Assembly (NCBI RefSeq): GCF_002207765.1
Contig: NZ_BDGJ01000004.1
Coordinates: forward strand, 1 to 40,093
Length of the DNA stretch: 40,093 nt
Source of the DNA: Calderihabitans maritimus
GTDB taxonomy: Bacteria; Bacillota; KKC1; Calderihabitantales; Calderihabitantaceae
Reading direction: 5' to 3'
Under the pieces are notes generated by a model. The model was not told the DNA's origin and searched no databases. It worked only from the letters and a program-made list of their open reading frames with translations. A program made the position numbers and the translations under genes. The stretch's first letter is position 1. Each line of letters begins with the position of its first letter. Shown here piece by piece: positions 1 through 9,532 of the stretch.

Positions 1-170
1 TTTGTAAAATAATAATATATTAAGTGGTTACATTGGAGGATATCAGAAGTTACCCAAAAGTACTTGACAGCAACAATTTTGCCAAGTCCGATTTTTTGTG
101 TAAATTCCTTCTGGTAAACTTTTAAGGTCAGAGGTTTATTAAAACCTCCTCCCCGAACAAACTTAACCAT
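1..170 (-). CDS. Start of an unidentified reading frame running off the window edge
   Basis: An ATG at 170 opens a frame that stays open for 56 codons to the left edge; an in-frame TAG lies two codons upstream. The peptide begins MVKFVRGGGFNKPLTLKVYQ and is moderately basic. There is no clear Shine-Dalgarno sequence before the ATG, so this could be a degraded or chance frame. I do not recognise the family. A transposase N-terminus is possible, but nothing visible proves it. The missing sequence to the left would decide. Confidence 0.3.
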   Translation of the reverse strand, partial: MVKFVRGGGFNKPLTLKVYQKEFTQKIGLGKIVAVKYFWVTSDILQCNHLIYYYFT

Positions 171-378
171 TTTCTACTCAAAGTTCGCAGCAGGTTCAGG
201 AAGGGTTTCACGTTTACGTCCGTGCAAACTTGGTGCCAAACTTTAAAAAAATAGAGCCTTTTACAAAGACTCCAACTATACTGTTAACCTCGATTTTAAA
301 GCCTATCAGTGCTAGAATATAGCCTTTCACCCAATAACCAAATATTAACTACTATAGAAAATGCTTGTCTTCACTCGG
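171..378. other. Intergenic stretch after mtaD
   Basis: About 200 bases between the end of mtaD and the partial frame at the left edge. It is AT-rich. I see no tRNA, riboswitch or convincing Rho-independent terminator: no GC-rich stem followed by a T-run follows mtaD on the minus strand. Confidence 0.5.
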
Positions 379-1692
379 TTATCTTCCTGCCAGGCGGCGG
401 GCACTCTGTTCTACCTCCCAGTAAACTCGCTCGGTATCGATGGTTTTTACTTCCCGGTTCTCCATAACAACTTTGCCGTCAATAATCACGGTATCCACAT
501 CCGCTCCCCTGGCTGCATAAACCAGATGGGCCAACGGGTCATGGTGCGGGTAAAAATGAGGTTGGTTCAAATCTACCAGGATTATGTCAGCCTTATAGCC
601 CGGCTTGATGACCCCCACTTCCTCCGACAAACCCAGAGCTGCGGCTCCCAACCTGGTGGCCATCTCCAAGGCCTGGTAGGCCGGTATGGCGGTAGGATCC
701 TGCATGCTAACTTTCTGCAGCAGGGCAGCGGTACGCATCTCCTCAATAAGGTCCAGATTATTGTTGCTGGCCGGACCGTCGGTGCCTAATCCCACCTTGA
801 CTCCCACCTCTAGCATCCGGGAAACGGGGGCGATTCCGCTGGCCAGCTTCATGTTGCTTTCGGGATTATGAACTACTCCCACACCATGCGTTTTTAATAT
901 CTCTATTTCCTCCTCGTCCAGGTGGACGCAATGAGCAGCCAAAACTGGAAACTTAAAGAGACCTACTTCTTCCATTAAGCGGATAGGGGTTTTACCATAC
1001 TGTTTGGTAATATCTCTTACCTCGTCTCGAGTTTCAGCTAGGTGAATATGTATTCCCACCGTTAATTCCGCGGCCATCTCCAGTACCTTATCTAAGTAGT
1101 CCGGCGGGCAGGTATAAGGGGCATGAGGCCCGAGCATGACGTTAATCCTACCTTCAGCCTGCCGATGCCAGTTCCGTACCAGCTCTTTGCTTTCCTTGAG
1201 CGCCTCATCGCGAGTGGGGGCCACCCCAATCATACCTCGAGACAAGCACGCCCTAATCCCCGTTTCTGCCACCGCTTGAGCTACCTGATCCATAAAAAAG
1301 TACATATCCGCAAAAGTAGTAGTTCCTGACCGGATCATTTCCAAAATCGCCAGTTGGGTACCCCAATACACATCCTCCGACTGAAGATTTTCCTCCAACG
1401 GCCAAATCTTTTCCCCCAGCCACTGCATGAGTGGTAAATCGTCCGCATAACTCCTGAAAAGAGTCATAGCCGCATGGGTATGGCAGTTGATAAATCCCGG
1501 TAGCACCGCCTTACCCCGGGCATCAATAATTTTATCAGGCTTCCAGTCGGCGGGTATGGTTCCTTCGGGCCCTGCGGCCACAATTTTCCCCTGTTCAACG
1601 GCTACGTCACCCGTATAATGCAACTCCCCACCATCAGCCAAAGATTTATCCATAGGAATAATCAAACCGTCTTGAATAAGGATCCGGTTCAC
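379..1692 (-). CDS. mtaD: 5-methylthioadenosine/S-adenosylhomocysteine deaminase
   Basis: Cytosolic metal-dependent amidohydrolase (437 aa, full length) that deaminates S-adenosylhomocysteine and methylthioadenosine to the inosyl forms. The amidohydrolase ligands are visible: HTH at residues 71-73, H190, HIHLAE with H217 and the proton-shuttle E220, H254, and GTDG with D305. The start is GTG; its ribosome site (GGGAGG) lies inside the end of mtnA and the two genes overlap by four bases (GTGA), so they are translationally coupled. It is the last gene of ftsY-mtnP-mtnA-mtaD. A deaminase next to MTA phosphorylase gives two routes for recycling SAM by-products. The family also acts on 5'-deoxyadenosine, so the exact substrate range is inferred. 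Confidence 0.93.
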   Translation of the reverse strand: MNRILIQDGLIIPMDKSLADGGELHYTGDVAVEQGKIVAAGPEGTIPADWKPDKIIDARGKAVLPGFINCHTHAAMTLFRSYADDLPLMQWLGEKIWPLEENLQSEDVYWGTQLAILEMIRSGTTTFADMYFFMDQVAQAVAETGIRACLSRGMIGVAPTRDEALKESKELVRNWHRQAEGRINVMLGPHAPYTCPPDYLDKVLEMAAELTVGIHIHLAETRDEVRDITKQYGKTPIRLMEEVGLFKFPVLAAHCVHLDEEEIEILKTHGVGVVHNPESNMKLASGIAPVSRMLEVGVKVGLGTDGPASNNNLDLIEEMRTAALLQKVSMQDPTAIPAYQALEMATRLGAAALGLSEEVGVIKPGYKADIILVDLNQPHFYPHHDPLAHLVYAARGADVDTVIIDGKVVMENREVKTIDTERVYWEVEQSARRLAGR

Positions 1693-2756
1693 TTTTCTTT
1701 CCTCCCTGAATTATCATCTTGATCATATTGAGCCAACTGAGCCAAAGTCTCTCGATAAGGGGGCCGCGCTATACCCCGGTCGGTAATAATAGCTGTAATC
1801 AGGTGATGCGGTGTTACATCAAAAGCCGGATTATAAACCTCTACCTCTTCCGGGACGACTCTCTGCCCGTAAATGCACCTTACCTCCTCACAGTCTCTTT
1901 CCTCGATGGGAATTTCGTTGCCGGAATCCAAGGCCAAATCTACGGTGGAAAATGGCGCTGCCACGTAGAACGGGATTCCGTGTTCCTTGGCTAACACCGC
2001 TAGGCCATACGTACCAATTTTATTAGCCACGTCACCATTGGCAGCAATACGGTCAGCCCCCACAATCACTAGATCGATCTTTTTTTGCCGCATGACGTAC
2101 CCAGCCATACTGTCGGTAATTAGAGTCACCGGAATGTTGTCCTGCATCAATTCCCACACCGTCAGGCGGGCTCCTTGCAGTAGAGGACGGGTTTCATCGG
2201 CCCATACGTGGATTTCTTTTCCGGCTTCATGAGCGGCGCGAACAACACCTAACGCAGTTCCATAACCTGCCGTTGCTAGCGCGCCGGCATTACAATGAGT
2301 CAAAATACCGGCCTTCGGCGGTACCACTTGATTTCCCAGTTGGCCGATACGCCTGTTCATCTCAAGATCTTCTTGATAAATGGCATGAGCTTCCTCTAGC
2401 AACCTTTGCTTTATCTCAGGCACTTCTCGCCCGCTTAATTCCTCTATTTTTCTGAGCATGCGATTGACTGCCCAAAAGAGGTTAACTGCTGTAGGACGAG
2501 TTTGTTTTAATACCTCCGCTACTCGGTTCATGTGAGCACGGAAGGCTCCTTTTTCATTACCTTCGAAAGCCAGCGCCCCTAAAACCATTCCATAGGCTGC
2601 TGCCGCTCCAATAGCCGGAGCACCGCGGACTTTCATGTTTTTGATGGCTTCCGCTACGGCATGAAAATCGCAACACTCTATATATTCCACATGTAACGGC
2701 AGTCGCGTCTGGTCGATAAGCTTGAGTTTTCCCTTCTCCCAAATTATGCTTCTCAC
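1689..2756 (-). CDS. mtnA: Methylthioribose-1-phosphate isomerase
   Basis: Converts 5-methylthioribose-1-phosphate to methylthioribulose-1-phosphate in methionine salvage. Family signatures are present: [13 protein letters not shown] near residue 44, [14 protein letters not shown] with the catalytic Cys155, [19 protein letters not shown] with Asp235, and a C-terminal [17 protein letters not shown] block. Cys155/Asp235 correspond to Cys160/Asp240 of the Bacillus subtilis enzyme. I chose the GTG at 2756 (355 aa) because AAGGAG sits seven bases upstream and the protein then begins [11 protein letters not shown], as in the family. The frame is open to 2807, but that start would overlap mtnP and add an unusual leader. 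The product of the neighbour mtnP is its substrate. Confidence 0.94.
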   Translation of the reverse strand: MRSIIWEKGKLKLIDQTRLPLHVEYIECCDFHAVAEAIKNMKVRGAPAIGAAAAYGMVLGALAFEGNEKGAFRAHMNRVAEVLKQTRPTAVNLFWAVNRMLRKIEELSGREVPEIKQRLLEEAHAIYQEDLEMNRRIGQLGNQVVPPKAGILTHCNAGALATAGYGTALGVVRAAHEAGKEIHVWADETRPLLQGARLTVWELMQDNIPVTLITDSMAGYVMRQKKIDLVIVGADRIAANGDVANKIGTYGLAVLAKEHGIPFYVAAPFSTVDLALDSGNEIPIEERDCEEVRCIYGQRVVPEEVEVYNPAFDVTPHHLITAIITDRGIARPPYRETLAQLAQYDQDDNSGRKEK

Positions 2757-2770
2757 TGGCTTACTCCTTC

Positions 2771-3568
2771 CTACAACTGTCCCAATTCTGATACGGCCCT
2801 TCCGCAAATGCAGGACCTACTTTCGCCCAACAGAATCTGGTCGACCGCGCTCATAAGCAACCGGCGTAGATTTTGATTGCTTTGGGCCATCATTTCCAGA
2901 ACCTCCCGATGCGTTAAAAGCTGGGATGAAATACCGGCAGCAAAATTAGTCACCGTAGCAACGGTTGCATAGCATATTTCGGCCTCCCGCGCCAGTACTA
3001 CTTCCGGAACATTAGTCATGCCCACCAGGTCGCCTCCCAGTCGACGAAACATTTCAATTTCCGCCGGAGTTTCAAACCGGGGTCCTTCCGTACAAACGTA
3101 GGTGCCCCTGTCATGTACGGGAAGACCGAGCTCTTTAGCCGCCTCTTTTAAAATCTTGCGCAGTTCGGGGCAATATGGTTCGGTCATATCTATATGTACT
3201 ACACCGGCCTGACCACCTTCGAAAAAGGTAGATGGCCGGTTCTTGGTAAAATCAAGAAATTGATCTACCAGAACAAACTGTCCCGGTTTCATTTCCCGGT
3301 TTAGGGAGCCTACAGCGGCGGTGGCTAAAATGCTCCTTACTCCCAATTCCTTCAAAGCCCGTATGTTGGCACGATAGTTAACCAAGTGGGGAGGCACGGA
3401 ATGGCCCGTCCCGTGCCGCGGCAAGAAAGCTAATCGTTTTCCGCGGTAGCTACCTAAAATTACTCGAGCCTGTCCATAAGGGGTGGAAATTTCCTTCTCC
3501 TCAATCTCCGTAAGCATATCCGGGTCGTAAACTCCGGTACCGCCAATAATTCCTACTTCAACTTCCAT
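2771..3568 (-). CDS. mtnP: S-methyl-5'-thioadenosine phosphorylase
   Basis: PNP/MTAP-family nucleoside phosphorylase (265 aa). It cleaves methylthioadenosine with phosphate to adenine and methylthioribose-1-phosphate, the substrate of the next gene. Visible motifs are [10 protein letters not shown] (6-15), the phosphate-site LPRHGTGH (49-56), [20 protein letters not shown] and [16 protein letters not shown]. The ATG at 3568 is preceded by GAGGAGGAG at good spacing; an in-frame start at 3595 would overlap ftsY and is less likely. The C-terminus carries Cys-Ile-Cys (residues 253-255). A similar CxC is known in hyperthermophilic archaeal MTAPs, where it contributes to stability. Confidence 0.93.
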   Translation of the reverse strand: MEVEVGIIGGTGVYDPDMLTEIEEKEISTPYGQARVILGSYRGKRLAFLPRHGTGHSVPPHLVNYRANIRALKELGVRSILATAAVGSLNREMKPGQFVLVDQFLDFTKNRPSTFFEGGQAGVVHIDMTEPYCPELRKILKEAAKELGLPVHDRGTYVCTEGPRFETPAEIEMFRRLGGDLVGMTNVPEVVLAREAEICYATVATVTNFAAGISSQLLTHREVLEMMAQSNQNLRRLLMSAVDQILLGESRSCICGRAVSELGQL

Positions 3569-3591
3569 ATTTCTCCTCCTCTCTGAATTAC

Positions 3592-4524
3592 TCACTGTCC
3601 AACCTTTTCTTCTTCTGCGAAAAGGGCCTCAACAAATTCCCCCGGGTCAAAAGGACGTAAATCCTCCAATTTCTCACCAATGCCAATTAGTTTTACCGGT
3701 AGGTTAAATTGTGAACTGATGGCAATTATTACCCCTCCTTTGGCCGTCCCATCAAGTTTGGTCAGGACAATACCGGTAACGCCCACTGCTTCCTTGAACA
3801 GTTTCACCTGCGAAAGAGCATTTTGACCGGTGGTAGCGTCAAGAACTAAAAGCACCTCGTGAGGAGCCCCGGGATGTTCTCTTTCTATTATTCGCCTTAC
3901 CTTCTTAAGCTCTTCCATGAGATTGCTTTTGGTATGTAAACGTCCTGCAGTGTCCACAATCAGTACATCTGTTTTTCGTGCCCGGGCTGCCTGAAGCGCA
4001 TCGTAGACCACTGCTGCTGGATCTGCTCCCTCCTGATGTTTAATCACCTCCACCCCTACCCGCTGGGCCCAGACTTCCAGTTGATCAATAGCGGCTGCCC
4101 GGAACGTATCGCCAGCTGCTAACAAAACTTTTCTCCCCTGTTGTTTTAATTGATAAGCCAGCTTGCCGATAGTGGTCGTTTTACCTACGCCATTTACTCC
4201 TACCACCATAACCACGTTAGGAGGTTCTTGATCTATGTTCAGTCCCTGCTCTTCCGAACCTAATAAAATCGCCATTTTTTCTTTAAGAATCTCCTGTACC
4301 TGTTCCGGTTCATGGAGCTTCTTTTCTTTTACCGCCGCCCGTAGTTGATCGATCAATTCTTCGGTAGCTTCAACTCCTACATCGGCTCCTAATAAAATAG
4401 CCTCTAATTCCTCAAAAAAATCTTCATCTATTTCCCTTGTGCGTCGGGTCAGTTCACTGATTTTTTCTACGAGTCCCTGACGGGTTTTGACCAGTCTGTC
4501 TCTAAGTCTGGAAAATAGGCCCAC
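3592..4524 (-). CDS. ftsY: Signal recognition particle receptor FtsY
   Basis: SRP-family GTPase (310 aa) that docks ribosome-nascent chain-SRP complexes at the membrane. The N domain spans roughly residues 1-90. The G domain has the P-loop GVNGVGKTT (109-117), DTFRAAA, DTAGR, TKLDGTAKGG and the closing GIGEKLEDLRPFDP. The acidic A domain is almost absent, as in many Firmicutes. The start is GTG after GGAGGG. Here ftsY is separated from smc by the JAMM-like gene, and followed within 25 bases by mtnP, so it heads the salvage genes. No ffh or ylxM follows. Confidence 0.96.
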   Translation of the reverse strand: MGLFSRLRDRLVKTRQGLVEKISELTRRTREIDEDFFEELEAILLGADVGVEATEELIDQLRAAVKEKKLHEPEQVQEILKEKMAILLGSEEQGLNIDQEPPNVVMVVGVNGVGKTTTIGKLAYQLKQQGRKVLLAAGDTFRAAAIDQLEVWAQRVGVEVIKHQEGADPAAVVYDALQAARARKTDVLIVDTAGRLHTKSNLMEELKKVRRIIEREHPGAPHEVLLVLDATTGQNALSQVKLFKEAVGVTGIVLTKLDGTAKGGVIIAISSQFNLPVKLIGIGEKLEDLRPFDPGEFVEALFAEEEKVGQ

Positions 4525-4543
4525 GTTAAACCCTCCTGTAAAG

Positions 4544-4579
4544 ACTAAAATAAAAGGTTAAGGTACTTACCTTAACCTT
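4544..4579 (-). terminator. Rho-independent terminator after the JAMM-like gene
   Basis: A perfect 12-bp inverted repeat, AAGGTTAAGGTA (4554-4565) and TACCTTAACCTT (4568-4579), with a two-base centre. On the minus strand it is followed by TTTTATTTTAG. It lies between the stop of the JAMM-like gene (4601) and the ftsY start (4524), so it should end the smc transcript before ftsY. Confidence 0.8.
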
Positions 4580-4600
4580 CTGACTATTTTACCACAACCT

Positions 4601-5737
4601 CTAGCCTATCTCAATCGGTTTACAGAGATCCGTGTATTCTTGGGCTATGCCAAATTTTCGATTTCGTATCTCCGCCTCTTCCTGGGGAGTTCTGGCATCA
4701 AAAAATTTTAAACTTAACAGTTCATCTTCATCGGCCAGAGCGAACAGCCGGTCGGAACTTTCTATTACCGATGCCCCCGTAATTTCTCCTTTCTGGTCAT
4801 GTCCAATGGCTATAATTGGTCGTCCCCATGTGCCGGGCCCGGCATTTGCATCCCCTATATGCATAATGCCTGTTCCACCGGGATGGGTATGTACAATGAC
4901 TGCCTTGGGGTCAATAAGCCTGCTATAAATTTCCCTTAAAGATTTACCGCTTATATCCACTGCACTGGAGGCCAAAAGACGCGAGGGCACATAACCTATA
5001 CCTCCGGCCACCATCTTTCCTTGCGATAACACGCGACCGTATTCGTCTACCTTACCGATAACGGCCACTTCTCTACCCTGCCCGACTTCCATGGAGTTTT
5101 CTACCAGTTTTTCAGCTAGTTTTCTGTCCACATTCTTTATCTCCAAACGAGGAAGACTCCACTCGCCTCCGGTTCCCCCGTTCTGATAAAAAGACTGCTG
5201 CTGTAGATTAACTACCGGTAATTTTTCTCCTACTTCTAGAAACCTCAAGTTTAATTCATTACTCCGCCTCAATACCTCTTTCTCTTCTTCCATGGTTTTA
5301 CTAGCCAAAGTAGAAAGGCCAATTTGTTCCGCTTCCGTAGCTAGATCAAAAAACTCTGCCCGCGGGTAAATAATACCTATCCCTGCCATCCCTTCTTCTT
5401 TAACGCCTATATTAACAATAGGTAAATTGAATAAATCGATTCCCGATACCTCGGTTATCAACCCTGTCTTTCCCGGTCGCGTCATGAGAAATACCGCATT
5501 TGCCGGTAGCTGCTCCAAGCCTTCAATTATAGGACGATTTTTCATCGAAGTTACCTGGTCTAACAGCATGCGCAGGGGAATCCCCGTCAAGCCCCCGTCA
5601 ACTAGTTCGGTACAGCGATCGATATAACCATCTTCATTTACAAGGCCGATGGCCCCTGCATTTCTTCCCTGGCCCAGTTGGTTTGTACGCTCAACAAGAG
5701 CATCAACTATGTAACCAGCGATACCTTTAATTCTCAA
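4601..5737 (-). CDS. Unnamed protein with tandem JAMM-like (MPN/JAB) domains
   Basis: I do not know a name for this 378-aa protein. The C-terminal half contains H283-T-H285-P followed by ten residues and D296, the spacing of the JAMM metalloprotease motif HxH-x10-D. E223, in REVAVIG, sits where the JAMM glutamate is expected, but His293 replaces the usual serine. Residues 14-59 and 211-256 are clearly related (both have LVE, GQGR, IG and P-R-LL), and MTRPGKTG (85-92) aligns with HTHPGGTG (283-290). The N-terminal copy is therefore a degenerate repeat without metal ligands. The start is TTG, with GGGGGG upstream. No signal peptide is seen. It lies 81 bases downstream of smc. Peptidase activity is inference. 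Confidence 0.7.
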   Translation of the reverse strand: MRIKGIAGYIVDALVERTNQLGQGRNAGAIGLVNEDGYIDRCTELVDGGLTGIPLRMLLDQVTSMKNRPIIEGLEQLPANAVFLMTRPGKTGLITEVSGIDLFNLPIVNIGVKEEGMAGIGIIYPRAEFFDLATEAEQIGLSTLASKTMEEEKEVLRRSNELNLRFLEVGEKLPVVNLQQQSFYQNGGTGGEWSLPRLEIKNVDRKLAEKLVENSMEVGQGREVAVIGKVDEYGRVLSQGKMVAGGIGYVPSRLLASSAVDISGKSLREIYSRLIDPKAVIVHTHPGGTGIMHIGDANAGPGTWGRPIIAIGHDQKGEITGASVIESSDRLFALADEDELLSLKFFDARTPQEEAEIRNRKFGIAQEYTDLCKPIEIG

Positions 5738-5818
5738 ATTTCATCCCCCCGCAATTCACTGAAAACTAGGTCTATTTTTCCCGGGGGTTAGATGTTCTAT
5801 GCGAAGGTAAAGAATACC

Positions 5819-8800
5819 TTAACTCGCCCTAGAAGAAGCTTCGCCCAGCCTCACCGACATTAGTTGAGAAACGCCGGTTTCCTGCATAGTCACCCCGTAT
5901 AAGGCATCAGCCACTTCCATAGTTCCTTGCCGGTGCGAGATAACAATAAACTGGGTACGGTCAGCAAATTCCTTAAGTAAAGCCGCAAAACGCTCTACAT
6001 TGTTTTCATCTAAAGAAGCGTCAATTTCATCAAGAATAACCAGAGGACTGGGTTTAACACGTAAAAGGGCAAACAGTAAGGCAATTACGGTTAAGGCTTT
6101 TTCGCCACCCGATAGGAGATTTAAGTGTTGTAATTTTTTACCCGGAGGCTGGGCGACAATCTCAACTCCAGTCTCCAAAAGGTTTTCAGGATTTGCCAAT
6201 TGAAGTTCCGCTCTTCCCCCGCCGAAAAGACGGCGGAATATTTCACAAAACGCCTGGCTGACAGCAGCAAAAGTAGTCTCGAAACGTTTACTCATAATAG
6301 CATCCATCTTCTGAATTACCTGCTGCAAGTAATTTTCCGCCTGGAACAAATCGTTTCTCTGCCGGCTTAAGAAATCATAACGTTCTTTAAGACGACGGTA
6401 ATCCTCCAGAGCAGCCATATTCACGGTTCCTAACCTTTTAATACTCTTTTTCAACCTTTCCACTTTCTTGGATGCCGCATCCGGGTCGTCAATCCGGCTA
6501 GGCTTCGTCAGTACTTCTTTCAAAGTAAGGCCAAATCGCTCATGGATTGTTTTTTCTCTGTTCGCCCTCTCCGCTTCTAAGCGAGCATAATTTATTTCTG
6601 CCCGGTGTAGTTTTTCCTTGACCTCGTCAATTTGTCTTTGCGCTACTTTGATTTCTTCTTCCTTCCGCTGGAGATCTGCCGCGCATTTTTCCCGTTCTTG
6701 CCGCAACAACTCCAGTTCCGCTTCCTTGCGGCTCTTGACCTTTTTCAATTCCCGCAACCTATTCTCCAGCTTACTCCTTTCCTCGGTTGCTTCTGCCATG
6801 CGATTTTCTGTGTCCTCAAGTTCTTTCTGTCGTCTAGCAAGAGCCTTTTCATATTCATCCCTAGTCTGATAAAAATCTTTAAGAAAATGCTGTAATCCGG
6901 TCTCCTCCTGACGTAAAGAAGCAAGTTCAATGCGCAACTCGGTGATAGCTCCTATTTTCTTTTCTTTTTTGCTTTGAAGGTTTTCTATTTTTTCCCGGCA
7001 CCTGTCTATGATTTCCGTAAGGTTTTTCTCCCTCACTTTCAACTGATCAAGTTTTGCCTCCAGTTCCTTTTTGCCGGAGTTGAGTCTGTTAATCTCTTCC
7101 CGGGTTTCCTCCAGTTCTACCTCCAAGACGCCCTCGCTCTCTTTAATCTCTTCCAGTTCTTGTCTGAAATGCTCCAAATCCCTCTGCAAACCGGCGATAA
7201 CCAACCGTGCCTCCCGTATTTCTTCTTCCACCTGATTAATTTGTTCCGTAACCTGTACCAATTTCTCCTGCTGCATTTTAGTCAACTGCTCTTCCCGCTC
7301 TATCTCCTCATTTAAATATTTAAGTTGCTCTTTTAACTGCCGGATTTGCCGTAAACGGGCAAGTAGACTGCTCCCTGACTTCCGGTAACTGCCGCCGGTA
7401 AAACTTCCTCCAGGATTTATTACATCTCCCTCCAAAGTGACTACTTTAAGGTTGTATCCGAGCGCCCGGGCCACCTTTTGAGCCACCTTGAGATTGCTGG
7501 TGACCAAAACCCCTCCTAGTAAATACTTAACTACCGAAGCGAATTTTTCCTCACAGCGTACCAAATCAGCAGCGGCTCCGAGAACTCCCGACCAAGATAA
7601 AACTTTTTGGGCTTCAGGGGGTAAAACCCGGGGTTTAATCACCTCTAAAGGTAAGAAAGTGGCTCTTCCTGCCTTTTCTCTTTTGAGAAATTCGATAGCT
7701 TGCCGAGCATGGCGCGCGGTATCAGTTACTATATACTGCAGCGCACCGCCTAAGGCAACTTCCACCGCCCTTTCGTAAGAAGTCGGAACTCTTAAGATTT
7801 CGGCCACTACGCCATAAATTCCGGTACAAATTGATTTTTCCCGGCATGCTTTCAATACCGCCCTTACTCCTCCTTGATATCCTTCATAACTGTTTTCCAT
7901 TTCTTGCAGTACCTGTAGGCGAGAAGATGCCTGGCGGGCTTCTTCCTTTAATTTATTCAGGCTTTCCTGTCTCCCCACCAGTTTCTGCTGCTCTTCTTCT
8001 CTTTGGCGGAGCAATTCCCTTCGTTTTCCCTCTAAGTTTCCAAAGTCAACCTTACAGGCCTTAAGCCGGACTTCTAATTCCTTAATTTTTTGTATAATTT
8101 TCTCCTTGTTTCCTTTCAGACTCTTAAAGTTCTCTTCCAATCTTAAACTTCGCTGGACTGCTCCATGTAATTGCTGTTCCTGCCGGGTAAATTCATTCCT
8201 TCCATGACTAATTTCATTTAGAAGATCAAATAGTTCAGCTTTTGCTTGTTTCTCCTTGCTTTCCTGCTCCTTTAGTTCTCTCTCCAAAGAAGCCAGTTCT
8301 GTTTCCTGCTCTCGGACCGCCTGTTCTTTGGCAGCTATCTGGTCCTGCAGGTGGCGGTGTTCCTCCTCCCGCTGGGCAAACTTGGCCCCCAAATCTTCCA
8401 GTTTCCTCGCCAATTCTTTTCTCTCCGCTTGTAATCTAAATAACTTTTCTTGCAACGATTTTATTCTTTCCAGCGTAACGCTCACCGCACCTTCTGCCCG
8501 TTCCGTCTCGTTTGTTAGCTCATAAACCTCTTCCATAAGACGACTTACCTGCTTGTCTACTTTCTGCAACTCCGAACGGGCCCGTTCCCCAGCTTCTCTT
8601 ACCTGGTACGCCTGGGCCTGCCGCATAGCCAGGGCATTTTTCCATTCTTCAACCTCTCCTGCCGCCTCTTCCAATTGTTCTTGTAACATCCTTAACTCGT
8701 AGTTGATTAATTCAAGTTCCAGTTCCTTAAGTTCTTTCTCCAGTTTCTTATATTCGGAGGCTTTCTCCGCCTGTTTTTTAAGCGGTTCCAGTTGCGATTG

Positions 8801-9394
8801 TAATTCCAGAATAAGATCATTAATTCTTTCTAAACTGTTTCTTGTTTCCTCAAGTTTTCTCTGGGCTTCCTTTTTACGCCGACGGTACTTGACAACTCCT
8901 GCCGCTTCCTCGATCAAACCTCTTCTTTCCTCTGGCCGCGAATTCAGAATTTCCGTTACATTTCCCTGCCCAATTATAGAAAAAGCTTCCTTCCCCAAAC
9001 CGGTATTTAAAAATAAATCCTGAAGATCACGTAAGCGGCATGGAGTCTTGTTAATTAAATATGTGCTTTCTCCTGAACGAAAAAGACGTCGCGTTGCTGC
9101 TACTTCGTTAAAATCCAGAGGTAGCATCCCGTCGGAATTATCAAAGATTAAAGAAACTTCTGCCCTGCTTACCGCCTTTCGCTTGTCACTCCCGGCAAAA
9201 ATAACGTCTTCCATTTTGAAGCCCCGAAGCGTCTTGGCGCTTTGTTCTCCCAGTACCCAACGCACTGCGTCCGTAATATTACTCTTTCCGCTTCCGTTAG
9301 GACCAACGATAACTGTAATTCCCGGCCCAAAATCCAACTGAACTTTATCGGCAAAGGATTTAAAACCCTGCAACTCCAGACGCTTAAGATACAC
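5819..9394 (-). CDS. smc: Chromosome partition protein SMC
   Basis: Full-length condensin ATPase (1191 aa). The N-terminal head has Walker A GPNGSGKSN (31-39). Two long Glu/Lys/Arg-rich coiled-coil arms (about 170-500 and 670-1000) flank the hinge (about 505-660, containing YEGYQGGVRAVLK and GVVAEILRVP). The C-terminal head has the ABC signature LSGGEKALT and Walker B LVILDEIDASLD. The start is GTG after GGAGGAG. In Firmicutes smc normally lies just downstream of rnc; here about 20 kb of methyl-transfer genes intervene. The coiled-coil codons produce many long antisense frames that are not genes. Confidence 0.98.
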   Translation of the reverse strand: MYLKRLELQGFKSFADKVQLDFGPGITVIVGPNGSGKSNITDAVRWVLGEQSAKTLRGFKMEDVIFAGSDKRKAVSRAEVSLIFDNSDGMLPLDFNEVAATRRLFRSGESTYLINKTPCRLRDLQDLFLNTGLGKEAFSIIGQGNVTEILNSRPEERRGLIEEAAGVVKYRRRKKEAQRKLEETRNSLERINDLILELQSQLEPLKKQAEKASEYKKLEKELKELELELINYELRMLQEQLEEAAGEVEEWKNALAMRQAQAYQVREAGERARSELQKVDKQVSRLMEEVYELTNETERAEGAVSVTLERIKSLQEKLFRLQAERKELARKLEDLGAKFAQREEEHRHLQDQIAAKEQAVREQETELASLERELKEQESKEKQAKAELFDLLNEISHGRNEFTRQEQQLHGAVQRSLRLEENFKSLKGNKEKIIQKIKELEVRLKACKVDFGNLEGKRRELLRQREEEQQKLVGRQESLNKLKEEARQASSRLQVLQEMENSYEGYQGGVRAVLKACREKSICTGIYGVVAEILRVPTSYERAVEVALGGALQYIVTDTARHARQAIEFLKREKAGRATFLPLEVIKPRVLPPEAQKVLSWSGVLGAAADLVRCEEKFASVVKYLLGGVLVTSNLKVAQKVARALGYNLKVVTLEGDVINPGGSFTGGSYRKSGSSLLARLRQIRQLKEQLKYLNEEIEREEQLTKMQQEKLVQVTEQINQVEEEIREARLVIAGLQRDLEHFRQELEEIKESEGVLEVELEETREEINRLNSGKKELEAKLDQLKVREKNLTEIIDRCREKIENLQSKKEKKIGAITELRIELASLRQEETGLQHFLKDFYQTRDEYEKALARRQKELEDTENRMAEATEERSKLENRLRELKKVKSRKEAELELLRQEREKCAADLQRKEEEIKVAQRQIDEVKEKLHRAEINYARLEAERANREKTIHERFGLTLKEVLTKPSRIDDPDAASKKVERLKKSIKRLGTVNMAALEDYRRLKERYDFLSRQRNDLFQAENYLQQVIQKMDAIMSKRFETTFAAVSQAFCEIFRRLFGGGRAELQLANPENLLETGVEIVAQPPGKKLQHLNLLSGGEKALTVIALLFALLRVKPSPLVILDEIDASLDENNVERFAALLKEFADRTQFIVISHRQGTMEVADALYGVTMQETGVSQLMSVRLGEASSRAS

Positions 9395-9491
9395 CGGTTC
9401 TCCTCCTTACTGCCCTAAAATCCCTAAATATTTTACCACATCTGCCAGAAAAAACCCACGACCAGAGTAGTCTTGCAACGGACCAGTGCGC

Positions 9492-9526
9492 AAAAAATAA
9501 AAAAGAAAACGCCCAAGGCGCTTTTT
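9492..9526 (-). terminator. Rho-independent terminator after cobO
   Basis: On the minus strand a short GC stem (CGCC/GGCG, 9510-9513 with 9517-9520) is extended by A-T pairs and followed by a long T-rich tract (TTTTCTTTTTTATTTTTT). It sits just beyond the cobO stop (9533) and ends the corrinoid operon before smc. Confidence 0.7.
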
Positions 9527-9532
9527 TAAAAC

